A stretch of 38,107 bases of DNA from Rhizophagus sp. LPA8_4_AMF (lineage: Eukaryota; Glomeromycota; Glomeromycetes; Glomerales; Glomeraceae), in assembly GCA_021464525.1 (NCBI GenBank), contig JADRCO010000311.1, positions 1-38,107 on the forward strand, read 5' to 3'. The notes below the pieces were generated by a model. The model worked only from the letters and a program-made list of their open reading frames with translations. It was not told the origin of the DNA and made no database searches. Positions 1 through 12,765 of the stretch are shown here, piece after piece (within the stretch, counting starts at the first letter, position 1; every line of letters starts with the position of its first letter). A program made the position numbers and the translations under genes.

Positions 1-3
1 GCC

Positions 4-30
4 GAGCCGAGCCAGCCTGTGGCTCGGCTC
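4..30. repeat. GC-rich perfect hairpin at the window edge
   Basis: GAGCCGAGCCA (4-14) and its exact complement (20-30) flank the 5-nt loop GCCTG. The surrounding 1-50 is rich in GAGCC/GCCGA units, while everything downstream is very AT-rich. It is probably the end of a GC-rich dispersed repeat cut by the window boundary; its full extent is unseen. Confidence 0.6.
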
Positions 31-239
31 AAGCCGGCTCATGCGGAGCTTTACTTCCATCTCTCCTCTTGTATATCTGAATGAAATAAAATTTCTTTTA
101 GCAAAACAAAACTTTTATATAATATCTTATAACAAAACAGCAGTGTGGAAAAATTGGCCGAACGATCGACAGGAGAGAGTGACTTATTGCAAATTAATAA
201 TATATTTGTGAAAAATTTCTGAAAATAAAAAGTAAACAA

Positions 240-2230
240 TATAAATATTAGCAGAATTTTTACTAAAACTAATATGAATATTTTATATTTTATTAATTTT
301 TATTTTATTTAAATATATACAATATATAAATCACTAATTAAAATAAATGATTGTTTAGTTGAATTAAATTGATTTGTATTTAGTTTAAATTTAATTTGTT
401 AAATTCAAATCATAAATTCAAATTCAAATTTAATTTAAATTCAACTCAAAAATTATAGATTTATTTATTTAAATTTAATTAATTTAATTTTTTTATAATA
501 GTTTACAATGTATTATTATTAATCTTAATTATAAAAATTTATATTATAAAAGAAGAAATAAGAAATATTAAATAGAATAAAAAAATTTAGGATATTAATC
601 TTACCAGTAATGAAGTAGTAGTGATATTACAATTGATTATTATCATTATTTAATTCTGGTCAAAAATTACAATTTAGCTAAAATTTAAAAATGCCAATTT
701 AAATTTAGCCAAAGTTATAAAATACTGATCACAAAAATTTTAACTTAAATAATAAATATGTTAATAAATAGAAAATTGCTAAAGTTTACCAGTGATAATT
801 ATTACTATACCAATATATTACCAGCATTTTTGGAATTTAATAAATACTAGCTGGTATTACATCATAAATTTACTACTAGTAACTGTCATCACTGGTGATA
901 TTTATTAGTAATACTAACAAATATTGATTTGATATTAGTTATAACAATATTTTGCAATTTTTATCAAAAATACTTTTAGTAAAGTGAAAAAGTATTGCTA
1001 AAAAAAATAAAAAAAAAAAATAATAATAAAGTGAAAAAAGAAAAAGGTCAAAATTTTGCATTTTCTCAAAATTTACTATATATTACAGGTCACAGTATCT
1101 TGGATATCCTGCAAATTTTGGAGGTTTAGCCTTGTATTCTCTATTATGTGAATTTTTACTATTAATAGAGAGTGTTTAAAACTTATAAATAATTAGTGTA
1201 TTGTTAGTACACATCTATTTGTTGGATTATTTAAATCATAAAATCAATGGAGAATGTGACTTATTTTTTGAGGGGTATTATACATAGGGGTATACTATAG
1301 CCCATAATATACAGTATCTGAAAAACACTTGTAAATTTACATATAGAATAGCTGTTTAATATGTGTAGTTAATTATTTAATTTAATATTAATAATTGGAC
1401 TGGTAAAAATCACCATGACATTTTGACATTCTCAAAAATTTAGTTATTTAAATTATTCTTATTTTAAAATAATAATATGAGATAAAAGTAAAGTTTATAA
1501 GAAATTTATTGAAATTCAAAAGATATTTTTCATGTCAATTTATTTATGATTAAGCAAGCTTTTATCATATTATTAATTAAAAAGATCTTGGGCATTTTTT
1601 ATAAACTAAAGATTTAAAATTAAAATAATAATCACGTGATAGATCGAGACGAAATTATCCCATAAAAAAAAGTTAATAGTATCTTTTTTTTTATAAAGAA
1701 ATTCAAATACATACATACATATTAATGTTAAAATTTTACTTTGCTTAATAAAAGTATTACTATATATATTATATACTACTGTATTTATATAATTTTATTG
1801 TGCAAAAAAAAAAAAAAAATTTTAAAGTAAAATCATAATTATATTTGTAAATTATTTGTGAAAAAATAATTAATGAAAGAATAGATTCAACTATAAATTT
1901 GAGTATATAAATTGATTGATTAAAAAAAAAGATACGAACCGGATATTATCTAATCAATTAAAATACCATCATTAAATAAACAAAAAAAAAAAATAAACTT
2001 CTAAAGGCTCGTATAGAAAAAAAAAAGAAAATCATAACTAACAACTTTAATTACTTTAATTGATCCAATAGTTTGTGATAAAATTGCTAACTAAAATGAC
2101 AAAATCAATAGTTTATCATAAATCAATGATTTATATCCTTTAAATGCTTTAAATTGATTGATATTATGGTTTTATCCAGACGATATTAATAAAGTGAGAT
2201 TCTTTCATCATACCTACAAAAAAATGCAAT
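240..2230. other. Gene-free AT-rich stretch
   Basis: This stretch is dominated by A/T runs and short AAATT-type repeats, with stops in every frame at short intervals. I see no coding segment, RNA gene or clear repeat element in it. Confidence 0.7.
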
Positions 2231-2239
2231 AGATTTAAT

Positions 2240-4130
2240 TTTATCGAGAAATCCAATTATAACAGATTCTAAACAAATTGAGTCTACTTACAAGAGTAAA
2301 TCTTTTTGTAAAACTTTTGCTATTAAAGCAAAAAAAGGAAGGTTTTAATAAAATCAATAATCTTAAGAGAATACAAAATCGAAGGAAACGAATCAAAAAG
2401 TATTTGATAACAAAACATACATATGCGTTTGAATTTATTGATCCACAGGTCAAATTTCATTATCTTCAATAATATAATGCATTTTTACCTTCTAACTGGC
2501 CACTCCCCTAATACTTGTATCTCAACAATATCGAATGAAAAGAAATAGAAGAATTTAAAATCATACAGAATACTCTAAATGTGGAATTATAGCAGTTGAA
2601 AGGACAAAAAGTGAGAAAGAAAAAAAATGGTTAACACATAATCTTAATTAATGCTTACTTTTAGTATAAAAGAACTTGATCATTGTCCAGATCCATAGAA
2701 TCTTTTAGTGTCGGAGAAACCATTAATATGCGTTCATCAGAATGCTTACTGATTATATAGCATATATGACTAGACCAAATGTATATGTTCGAATTCCCTG
2801 TGGTTACATGTATTGCATATAGTTAACTTGTGATAATATAATGTTACGGAATGGTAACAATACATCCACTTCCACTTATAATATTTTTAATTTATCATAG
2901 TATCTTCATTGTGAGTATAATGATGGATCAATCACTAAAGTAATTGTTGATGAATTAGTATACATTGATAAATTATGATCTTAAAAAAGATCTATCTTTA
3001 GCAAAACAAAATTTATATCGAAAAGACACTCACCTTCAATTTTTTGAGTATATCCATCAATTAGACATATCTAATAAATTTCCGGAAAGTTATTTGAAGA
3101 TTTATGATTTTAACATGTAATGTAAAATTCTGGTAATGGTTGGTGAATAGCTTTTTTGATGAATGAGTTCCAGATTTTACCCATTTAGATAGGGTTTACG
3201 ACCACCTATCCGATTTTGGCCCAAAGATATTACAAATTTATCACTCCAAGATTCCTTTTCCAAATTCATATAGAGCACAAGTTGAAATGCCAGATAAAGT
3301 TTAACAATGGGCTGAATGAATTATTGAACATTGAATATCCAAATCAATTAAGTCATTATAGAAGAACAAGTATTGGATCATGAATTTTTTTTTCCTGTGG
3401 ATCCGAGATTTTTTAAAAAATCACATGAAATATGAGTAATCACATGACATCACAGTTCATTATTATATTATATATAAACTTTCATATATTTTTTTTTTTC
3501 GATAGCAGGCTTTTTCCTCATAGTAACGCCTGATAATGAATTTCTTGATTTAGTAAACAAAAATAAAAATGGATTAGTTAAAACATTAGAAACATAACGC
3601 AGTATTTACCTCTTTTTATATATATACTTGGAGAGAGGAAAAAAAAAGTAGATATAGATTAATTAAACAAATGATCTAAAAATGAAAAAAAAAGAATCTT
3701 TTAGATTATTTCAAGAATTAAAAGATAATGAGTTTCAATAAGCTTTTCACAATATACTTACACAAAACTACTGATTATTAATTACTATATATAAAATATT
3801 AACCATAAAATTTTGGTCCAGAATTTATTCATCAACGAAATCATTGAAGGATTTGTTCACAAATAGATACAAAAATTCATTCCTAATATGCCTGTGAACC
3901 TACAGGAGGTTACTGCAACTTCCTGAACTCAAAAAAAGAAACCTTAGACTTTTTAATCATCAAAGAAATCTTATCGTATAAAAAAGGAATCTAATTGTTG
4001 ATTCAATTACAAATAGAAATACTCGAAAAGGTTTCTAAAACCTAAAAAAAAACACTATAATTTTTAATTGTAACAGAACATTTTTAATCAAAGACAATTA
4101 GAAAATCAAAAAAAAAAGATTGTTAATGTT
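2240..4130 (+). pseudogene. Degraded coding remnant, family not recognised
   Basis: Several plus-strand stretches translate into protein-like sequence broken by stops and frame changes. Examples are 2278-2472 (basic, ending FIDPQVKFHYLQ), 3001-3120 (HLQFFEYIHQLDISNKF), 3143-3440 (VPDFTHLDRVYDHLSDFG and PFPNSYRAQVEMPDKV) and about 3880-4060. Most internal stops in the 3143-3440 part are TAA, TAG or TGA where a single C-to-T change from CAA, CAG or CGA would restore a codon. I do not recognise the family. It could be one old gene or several unrelated fragments; it cannot encode a protein now. Confidence 0.35.
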
Positions 4131-4381
4131 GTGCAGAAAAAATCAATTTTGTTGATCATAACACCGATTATATGATTATATTAAAATCCAAGATAATATT
4201 GTCCTATAGTATAACATATTGTTCTTGATTAATTTTTTATCACTGCATTAATTATCACACCCATTAACGTATTTATATTGCTTTGATGCGTTTGTTGTTT
4301 TTATTCAACTGCCTTTTGTAGTTTTCAATTTTACAATTTTACAATTTTATATATTCCAATATTATACTTTTTTTCGTGAAA

Positions 4382-6774
4382 ATGCCTTTGCAGAGTCCGT
4401 ATAAACGCGTTATAGTTCTTGCTTTAGACGGTAAGTGAAAAATGTAATAATTTTGGATTTAATATTTTAATTATACTGAAAGTTAAATTTATTTTATTTA
4501 TATAGGCGTTGGCAGATTTTTTACAGAGATACCAACACCTGCCTTTGATACCTTTTTTGCTTCTGGTGCTAGTTCATTAAAAGCAAAAGCGGTTGTGCCA
4601 ACGGATAGTGCACAGAACTGGGGTTCTCTATTACATGGTGTTCTTCCAGAAAAGCATGGACTAAAAAATGGTGATGTTGAAGCAGGAGTACCATATAAAG
4701 AAGATGATCCTTATCCCAGTATTTACAAGATACTTGGTGATAGCTCTAAAGATATTAAGATGGCATCTTATGTAGCATGGGAAGCAATCAATACTGGTAT
4801 TATTGAATTATCAGTTAAAGCTGATTTGTATGCGCCTCTTACTCATGAGAATGTTTTCTGGAAATGGTGGTTACGCTTTAAACATCATTGGCTTAAAGAT
4901 TCTGTTTATGACTATACTGTAATTTCAAGGTTGGTTGATTATATTCGTAATCCAGAGAATAAAGATGTAGAATTGTTGCTTGTACATCTAACTGATGTGG
5001 ATGAACATGGACATGGATATGGTTATGGATCTCAACCATATCTTGAACAAATCAAGATTATGGACTCACAAGTCGCAACAATTCTTAAGACTATCGAAGA
5101 GGTGGGATGGAAAGATGATTCACTTATTATAATGACAACTGATCATGGTGGTATTGGAACACAACATGGTGGAGATAGTGATGTGGAAGTTAATGTATTC
5201 TTGGCTGTTAGTGGAGCAGGGATTGAACCAAACTCAAAGATTGAAAGTGAAGTAACTAATATGGATTGTGCAGCTATAATTCTCAAGGGATTAGGAAAGG
5301 AGATTCCTGAATGGTTTGATGCCAAATTACCTGCTGAGTTTTTATTGAAGGTATGTAAATTAATTATTTATTATTTTATTTTTTTTTAAAGTGATAGTGT
5401 AGTTAGTTGCTATTTTCATATTAGAATGGAATCAGCTCTACTATTGAGGTATCTTCAAACAAACCAACTATACAAACAAAGAATTATGGTCTCTGTCCTG
5501 CTTGTGGTGGGCCAAAAACATCTAGTAATTGGTGCCCACCATGTTGTTCACAACTATTACTTGAAGATAATCTAAAAAATCCAAGTGGAGACGAAGATAT
5601 AGATAATTTCATTAGAGAAACAATTATTAGTGCACGACGTTCTTATGATTACCTAGAATTTATACCTTTTGAGAATTTCAAGGATATTAAAAAAATTGGA
5701 GAGGGAGGATTTGCTGTAGCTTCATTGGCAACAAGAACTAATTGTTTAAAAGGACATTTTGATTGGGATGAAGTAGCTAAGAAATATGTAAGACACAGTT
5801 ATAAAGATTATCGTATCGCTTTGAAATCTTTTCATAATAGACCTAATATAGCTAAAGAATTTCTTAATGAGGTTAGTATATAAAATAATTATTTAAATTA
5901 TTATTCTCGGTAAAATAATATTTATTAATTAAGAAATGATTTTCAGATTAAAACTCATCATAAATGTATGATGTTACAAGAGGATGAATTTCTTCAATGT
6001 TATGGAATTAGTCGAAATCCAGTAACAAAAGAGTTTATAATAGTTTTAGATTACGCACAATATGGAGATTTACGACAATTTTTACAACAAAATCATAAAA
6101 CTTTAAAATGGGAAGATAAATTAAAATTTACGACAAAAATAATTCAAGATCTTAAAGTTATTCATGAAGCAGGATTGATTCATTGTGATTTTCATAGTGG
6201 TAATATCTTAACAGTATCACAAAATCCTCGTGTATCTGATTTTGGATTGTCACGTGCCGATCAAGATTTTGTTCCGAAAGATGGTATATATGGAGTAGTA
6301 CCATATATGGCACCAGAAATTTTATCCGGAAAACCTTATCGACAAGCAGCAGATGTATATAGTTTTGGAATTATTATGTGGGAAATTACTTCCGGTAAAC
6401 CAGCATTTTATGATACATCACATGATTATCAACTTATATTAAAAATTATTGATGGTAATCGACCACCAATTGTTAAAAGTACACCATCATGTTATCTTAA
6501 ATTAATGCAAAGATGTTTGGATAATGAACCAAAAAATCGACCTACATCAGCAGAAATTCATGAAACTTGTCTTGAATGGTATAATTGTGTTAAAGAACAG
6601 AAAGTGGAAACAGAAATTTATCAACAATTTGCAAAAGCTGATGAAATACCTTATGAAGAGGAAAATGTTATTATTGATTATAATAAAAACCTTTATACCA
6701 GTAAACTTGTTCATTATACTAATAAGATTTTTACTAATAATTATGATTCTAAACAATTCGATCTTTGCTTATAA
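4382..6774 (+). CDS. Phosphodiesterase-protein kinase fusion protein (722 aa, 4 exons)
   Basis: The exons are 4382-4430, 4506-5350, 5425-5871 and 5947-6774. All three introns (74-75 nt) are GT-AG and keep one frame. Residues 1-298 form an alkaline-phosphatase-superfamily (type I phosphodiesterase/nucleotide pyrophosphatase-like) domain: metal-ligand Asp in ALDG (D16), nucleophile region PTDSAQNWGS (T49/S51), the Asp/His cluster TDVDEHGH (about 179-186), TDHGG (D229, H230) and HGG (H237). Residues 322-338 form a CxxC-x9-CxxC zinc ribbon. The kinase domain runs from about 385 to 670: glycine loop GEGGFA, ATP lysine K432 in ALKSF, catalytic HCDFHSGN (D528), DFG D545 and APE 569-571, so it should be active. 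Exon 3 contains no Met, and its acceptor TAG is an in-frame stop, so the kinase can be translated only through splicing from the phosphatase exons. The zinc ribbon plus TKL-like kinase arrangement is typical of expanded Rhizophagus kinases; the substrates are unknown. No signal peptide or membrane segment is seen. Confidence 0.85.
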
Positions 6775-6779
6775 ATCTT

Positions 6780-9105
6780 TTTGGAATTAATTGATAGAAT
6801 TTTTTATTTTATTTTGTTTTAATTTTAATTTTAATTTTATTTTATTTTATTTTTTTTTTTCTATTTATTATATTTATTATTATTTATTTATCTTTTTTTT
6901 ATTTATTTATTTTTTTATTTATTTTATTTTGTTAAAATTTACTATATTACTTTTTTTATTAACCAATTAAATATATTATTACAGTGATATGCCAATATCG
7001 AATATATTGAAGAATATCATAGGATCATTTTTAAATGGTTTGATGTAAGTTATTATATCCTACCATACATATTAAGAGATTATTTTATTAAATATTAAAA
7101 TATGTAAATTTTAAATTTATTAAATTTTTCGTTGTTTAATAAAAATAAACATTATTTTATATATTAAATTAAATATAAAATAAATTTTGATTGGTCAAAT
7201 TAATAAAAACAATGAAATTTTTACTACTTGGCAATAAATTAAAAATTACCAAATCCAGATTTTTTAAGTTAACTGGAGATTGTTACAATATTTAAATTAA
7301 AAGTAACACTTGGGCATTGACTTAGTTACTCAAAGATCTACCAAACCAACTTTTTAACGTAATTATTTACCTATTTTACCATTATTCTCTAATTAATTTA
7401 AAAAAAAAAAAAAAAAAAATAGTTAAAATAATAAGTATGACAATAAAAAAATTTTTTAATATTATTGTATTATTATATAAACAAAATATATATGATCTGT
7501 AATATTAAAACGATTAACTCAATCTTCCGTCATTCAAAAAAACTTTTTAAATGTTTTAAATGTTGTAAAAAAAATCCTATCAAATCAAATTTAATTTACT
7601 ATATGATTTTATGTTTCAACTCCTTCTTACAAGAGCTAATCTAATTGATACGATTTATTTATATAATAATATTAATAGAAATATAAATATAACAAATGAA
7701 ATGTTTATTTTTATCGATTGCATAATTTATAACCTAAGATTTATTATAATAATCACATGATTATGTAAGGGATTTCAAAAAAGAAAAAAGAAATATTATT
7801 GTTAAAAAAAAAAAGGTAACTAAGGAATTAATTATAGAATTTGGCATGAAACATTTTTTCAATATTATTATGATAATTGATTTATTTTATATTCTAACTA
7901 TTATAATTTGAAATAATATTATTATAATATTAATATTAAAAATAATTAAACATTGTTTGATTTTTTTAATAACAAAGAGGAGAAAAAAAAAACACACGTA
8001 TCAAACAAAGTATTAACCAAATATGTGACGTTAAATTACATCAAATCATTTTCACATACATCATTAACAAAGAATCTAAACAAAGACTTTTTTTTTTTTT
8101 TAATGAATAAATAAATAATAAATAAATGTACGTTTAATTAAAACTTTTCATTTTTATAGAAATAGTAATAATTTTAAAAATAGAAAGAGTTTAAAGTTTA
8201 TTGAAGATTATTTTACCAACAAATAACACGTACAGTTAAAAAAAAGTTAAAAAGTTTCGCGATTGATGGACAATAATTTCACGTGAATCATCGGGGATCA
8301 TCATAGGGTAGAATATTATTTGATCTTCGCATAATGTATTACAACATTAATATTTCTAAACTAATTACGAAAAATTCCATCAATAGAATGGAATCTTCCA
8401 TTAAAGTTAATGCGTAATAATAAAAATTTACATATTTACATATTTACATACAAAACATCCAAAATAAATTTTTGTATCTCCGGAATGAATAACTTGGATT
8501 AAGCATATTCGTTATTTGGATTTTTAAATCGATCTTTCCAATTTTAGTAAAGATCGAACCTAAAACCTGTTTCATAAATCTGTGTGTGTAATGTAATTTT
8601 ATATTATCCGCAGTAAGTTTTTATATCCTTTATTTATCCAAGGATGTTTTGGCTTTTTTTTTTAATTAAGTTTCAAAATGTGTGAGTTCACGTACCTTGC
8701 ATTAAATATTTCCTAATTAAGAAAATCTGCGGAGAATTAGTTAATTTGTAGGTAAAATTGATGTAATACGCTAAATGACTGAAACTAATTCTAAAAAAAT
8801 TGACAAATTTGATATCACCAATAATGGATACATTAAGTTTTTTCTCTTACTTCAAAACTTTGACCCCTAGAAAAAAAAAAAAATTCTATTGTTCACATTG
8901 TTTTTTGACTTAAAACAATTTTTAAAAAAATGCTTAGAAAAAAAAAAAAATCTTTTATTAGGTTACGGGAAAATGATACCCCCCCTTTTTTTAGTAAATT
9001 TGTGTATAAAAATGAATGAAAAAAATTTATTATTTTTTTTATTCTTCAAATAATTTTTTTGCTCATCAAGTTCTTTTGAATTTGTAATCGTCGAATATAT
9101 TAAAT
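6780..9105. other. Gene-free AT-rich stretch
   Basis: This stretch has long poly-T and poly-A runs and no sustained reading frame. A short exon-like piece (6987-7044) lies between a TTACAG acceptor and a GTAAGTT donor, but it has no supporting partners. Nothing else can be supported. Confidence 0.65.
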
Positions 9106-9109
9106 CATC

Positions 9110-10294
9110 ATGGATAAAGATTCTGAATTCACCTATTTTATGGTTCTTACAGTATTAATGATTATGGTGAGTAAGATTTAATAAAATAATCGTAGTGACA
9201 TTAACTCGTAATAATATTAACGTAAATATTTTTTAATTTAAAAATAAGGCTTCTTTACATAATCTTGTTAAATCGATCCTACTTTGTCGTGATAATCGTG
9301 TAAATGATTTAAAAATATCAAGTGTAAAACTTGTTATTAATATAAGTGGTCTCTCATACAGTATATTTAATATTGGAGTACTTCTTACAAGGAATACCAC
9401 TTCTTTACCTGAATGTTTGGCGGTTACATATTTGCAAATGATAATGAACTTTGCTTTTTCTGAATCTATCATAATTTTCTTAGTCTGGAAATTAAGAAAA
9501 TTAAGCACATCAAAAATGGATGATTATATTGGTTACGGTTTGTTTTTTACAAGAAGTTTATTACATGTAAGTTAAAAATTAACATAAATTGTTTAATCTT
9601 GTAATATGTATTTTTAACACCTTTTTTTTTTTTTTAGATAATATACATTGTATTCGTACGACCACAAATAACTCTTGACATATGTGATAATGACGCGAAT
9701 CATGGAAGAATATTTTTGTTGATTACGACCATAAATGATCTTCTGATTGACGTTTACGTTGCATTTCGTTTTATTCAATATATAAGAAGAAATTTAAAAT
9801 CATCTCAAAATGATCAACCCTTTCATTTATCCTATAAATTAATTATATGGAATTCTTTACGTATTTTAATGATATCAATGCAACATATAAATACTATAAC
9901 TATTAAACCACCAATTTTTGATTATACGATCGAAACCATTATCTTCATTATCTTGTCTTACATTATAACATTTAATGTAGGAAGATCGGATGATGATCAC
10001 CTAAATGAAAATTCTTTAGAAAGTGGTAATTATAAAGGAAAAAATGTAAAAAATGATAATAATAATAATAATAATACAACTTCTGATGATGAAGAAGTTA
10101 TATTAAGAGCTTCTAATGGAATGTTATTGGATATGCCTTTAAAGAATGTTCGAGATGAAATTAAGATGGAACAAAAATATAAAATTGAAAAATTGGATCC
10201 TAATGGTGATGTTGGAATTTTTAAACAATCCTTATCATTTTATGAAGTAGCATCAATGATTTTAGGAAGGGATAGTAAAAGACAATCTTGTTAA
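9110..10294 (+). CDS. Seven-helix membrane protein, GPCR-like layout (343 aa)
   Basis: The exons are 9110-9166, 9249-9566 and 9638-10294. Both introns are phase 0, with GTGAGT and GTAAGT donors. The first acceptor is AAG rather than the usual YAG, so that boundary is the least certain. The start is the first ATG, leaving a very short N-terminus of about 8 residues. Seven hydrophobic segments can be seen: residues about 8-25, 42-63, 73-98, 111-132, 150-175, 188-210 and 218-236. A hydrophilic, Asn- and acid-rich C-terminal tail of about 100 residues follows, containing a run of Asn from an AAT repeat. The helix count and long cytosolic-type tail resemble fungal receptor-like proteins, but I see no diagnostic family motif, so function is not assigned. 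It shares no clear sequence motif with the paralog pair at 17-24 kb. Confidence 0.75.
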
Positions 10295-10299
10295 TTTAA

Positions 10300-11230
10300 T
10301 TATAATTAATTTAATCTGTATCAATTAATTATTTTTTTTTTTTTTTTTTTTTTAATTTTTTAAATAATTTTTTTTTTTTTTTTTTTATAAATTTTTTTTT
10401 TAAACTGCAGCGCAGTTCACTAATAAAAATCTTATATTAAGAAACGTGCGCCGAGGTCATAACTCATAATAACTCATATTGTGTGTCGGCCGACGGGTCA
10501 TGAGTACTCGAACTAAACAAAGAAAGTTAAAAAGTAGGTTATTAATTGTGTATATTATAAGGTTTGAAAGGTAATTTTGCCTTATTACTTTTTTTTTTAT
10601 TTATTATATTAATAATATTTAATTATTATACAAGTTTCATATATGTTTCAACCCGACAAAATTGGAATTATCATTCATTCTAAATTAAGTAAGTCCACAA
10701 TCGTTGATCCCTAAGTCATCACTCATCACCTCTACTTTCATATAATCGGAAGGTAAATCCATAATAAATTTTGAGCAATTGGATTATTGATGATTTCCAA
10801 ATATGTAAAACTAGGGAAACAGATTATTTTATCATTTGAAACAAAAGAATCCTTGAACTATAAATTTTTAGAATGACCCTAAATAACTTTTCCTTTTTTA
10901 GATTATATTAAGCCATTTGACCTATTTTCGTATAATAAAGTTCAAAAAGAGGATTGTTTGGTTTAAGTAAATCTAAAATGAATAATATCAAAATCAAAAA
11001 AAACGTTCATACGTTGAACTTTAAAAAAAAAATTTATACGTATGATATGATATAATTAATTTCCAGTTTGGTAAAATTATAAAAATTTTATGAGAAATAT
11101 AGTTCGTGTATTAAGTTCGAAGGTTCATGATAGCAGCTATTGAAAATTTTAATAATATTAGGTATATGTGTCGATCTACCAATTTATTTACATTTGACCA
11201 AAATTAAGCATTGGTGAAATTAAGAATAAA
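10300..11230. other. Gene-free stretch with poly-T tract
   Basis: Long T runs (10331-10400) follow the preceding gene. Next come a GC-richer patch around 10410-10510 and then AT-rich DNA. No coding segment is seen. Confidence 0.6.
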
Positions 11231-11231
11231 G

Positions 11232-11295
11232 TGTGATTGTATATCACATGATTGGTCCAATAAATTCATTTTATAAGATCATGTGATTTATCACA
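11232..11295. repeat. Short foldback (CACATGAT hairpin)
   Basis: TGTGAT...ATCACATGAT at the left end is the near-exact complement of ATCATGTGAT...ATCACA at the right, with a loop of about 25 nt. CACATGA-type palindromes also end the element at 15818-16269, so this may be a miniature relic of a similar element. Confidence 0.5.
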
Positions 11296-11340
11296 GAGGA
11301 ATATTAACGGATACATGTAAAATCGGATATCCGATATAAA

Positions 11341-11420
11341 CTCTAATTAGAAGTAGAATTGGTAAGTATTAACAATACTTTTTCTTTGTTTTATAATCTA
11401 ATCTCTATTTCCGAATTTCG
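11341..11420 (+). repeat. Diverged direct repeat, copy 1
   Basis: It matches 12438-12500 over about 60-70 nt: a GTAGAATTGG-like start, CTTTTCTTTG in the middle and a shared TTATAATCTAATCTCT end. The second copy lies about 270 nt upstream of the small Cys-rich gene. The repeat could be a duplicated promoter segment or a transposon relic. Confidence 0.45.
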
Positions 11421-11731
11421 AAACAAGGTTTTTGATTATATTTGCTATTGATGCTGTTTTTTGTTTATTTTTGAGTCATTTTTCTTTGATTTTGATGGAT
11501 CAGTATCTATCTATTTATCTATCTTCTATCTATTAATATTTATATTTACGCGTAAGTTATCAAACCTACGTCATATATACATATATAACAAAATGTTTTT
11601 TGATGATAACGCTGAAATAAATAATTTTGTTTAAAATTGAAAATAAAGATTAGATTATCTGAAATCTTACATATATATATATTTTAATAACTTATGAGTC
11701 ATATAATTTATAGTATTTTCATGATGATTTA

Positions 11732-11890
11732 AATGGAATTATTTCACAAGATACCTTATTGCAATGGTTGTAAACTTATAAACCAACATTTGAATTTACA
11801 CGTTATGGAGTTAAACTAAAAATATATATGAATTTCATTATATACGCGGGATATTTTTTGGAGTTAACTTTAATGTTGAAGTTGTGAATG
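11732..11890 (+). repeat. Dispersed repeat DR1, full copy
   Basis: About 155 nt, from AATGGAATTATTTCACAAG to the GGAGTTAACTTTAA end. A close inverted copy lies at 19916-20068 and a partial direct copy at 13970-14032. It reads briefly open (MELFHKIPYCNGC) but has no sustained frame. It is probably a fragment of a mobile element. Confidence 0.65.
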
Positions 11891-12437
11891 TTGATAAGTG
11901 AGGAGTTCAACTATTATCTTAGCACTGATAGCAGATAGCACAGCCAAATCAGTGAATCGTGTGCCCGAGTTTTTTTGATGGTTACGCTCCTAAACGATCA
12001 TGATAACGATCATTGTTGCATAATAATTAATGTGTGAGAAAAAAAATAATTCATTGACTTATTGTTAAACTTGCCTAAATAAATAATAAAAAAATTTTGG
12101 ATGCTGTGATTTTTGTACCTTGAAATTTTATAAATTTTATTGGTCAATTTTTGTTATTCATACCTATAATTAATTTTTTTTTTTTCCTTTAAAAAGTAAA
12201 ATTCAGAAAATTATTATTTTTTTTTTTGATTGCAGAAACTTCTATCGGAAACTTCAGACTTCCGTGTACCGTATCAAATGAAAAATCTTTCAGTTTACTA
12301 AGCCAATTAACTTAATTTGGTTATAACTTTTTACCAATCAAGGAAATAAAAACATTTCAATCTATATAATGTAGGTTAAAAAAGGAGATGTTCACATGTG
12401 AATAACGGTCATGCGGTTATATTAAGAATCATTAAAG

Positions 12438-12500
12438 TAGAAATTGGAAGGTATTGAACAATGCTTTTCTTTGTAGTTTATAATCTAATCTCTTTCACGA
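12438..12500 (+). repeat. Diverged direct repeat, copy 2
   Basis: Second copy of the 11341-11420 repeat, sharing the CTTTTCTTTG core and the TTATAATCTAATCTCT end. It lies upstream of the small Cys-rich gene. Confidence 0.45.
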
Positions 12501-12765
12501 GGCTTTATAATCATATATGATCAATATTTGTGTTATATATAGTTTTTGGATAATCTAATCTCTACATATCCGCCGATTGGAAAAATAACATGTGATATTT
12601 TAATAATACTTGATGGGTTTTTAGCTGTGTGTAACCTTTGCCAATCGGCTGACAATTTTAAACAAATTATTTATAATATTTTAAAAAAAAAATTAGCCAA
12701 ACGAAATGATTATTTAAAGAAGTGGAATTTTCTTTTTTTTTTCCCTTTATAATTATATTTTAAAA

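Noticed and set aside
2241..2453. Minus-strand 70-codon open frame
   Set aside because: It is an antisense shadow of the plus-strand coding relic, composed mostly of Leu/Phe/Ile from A-rich codons on the other strand.
6524..6790. Alternative frame of 88 codons inside the kinase 3' end
   Set aside because: It overlaps the kinase exon, which has clear catalytic motifs. This frame is a low-complexity Lys/Ile-rich shadow.
9233..9508. Minus-strand 91-codon frame opposite the seven-helix gene
   Set aside because: It lies antisense to exon 2, whose plus-strand frame is joined by matching splice sites to two other exons.
12546..12752. Plus-strand 68-codon frame upstream of the Cys-rich peptide
   Set aside because: It has some protein-like character (CDILIILDGFLAVCNLC) but ends in a poly-T-encoded Phe run, and it has no splice partner or recognisable motif.
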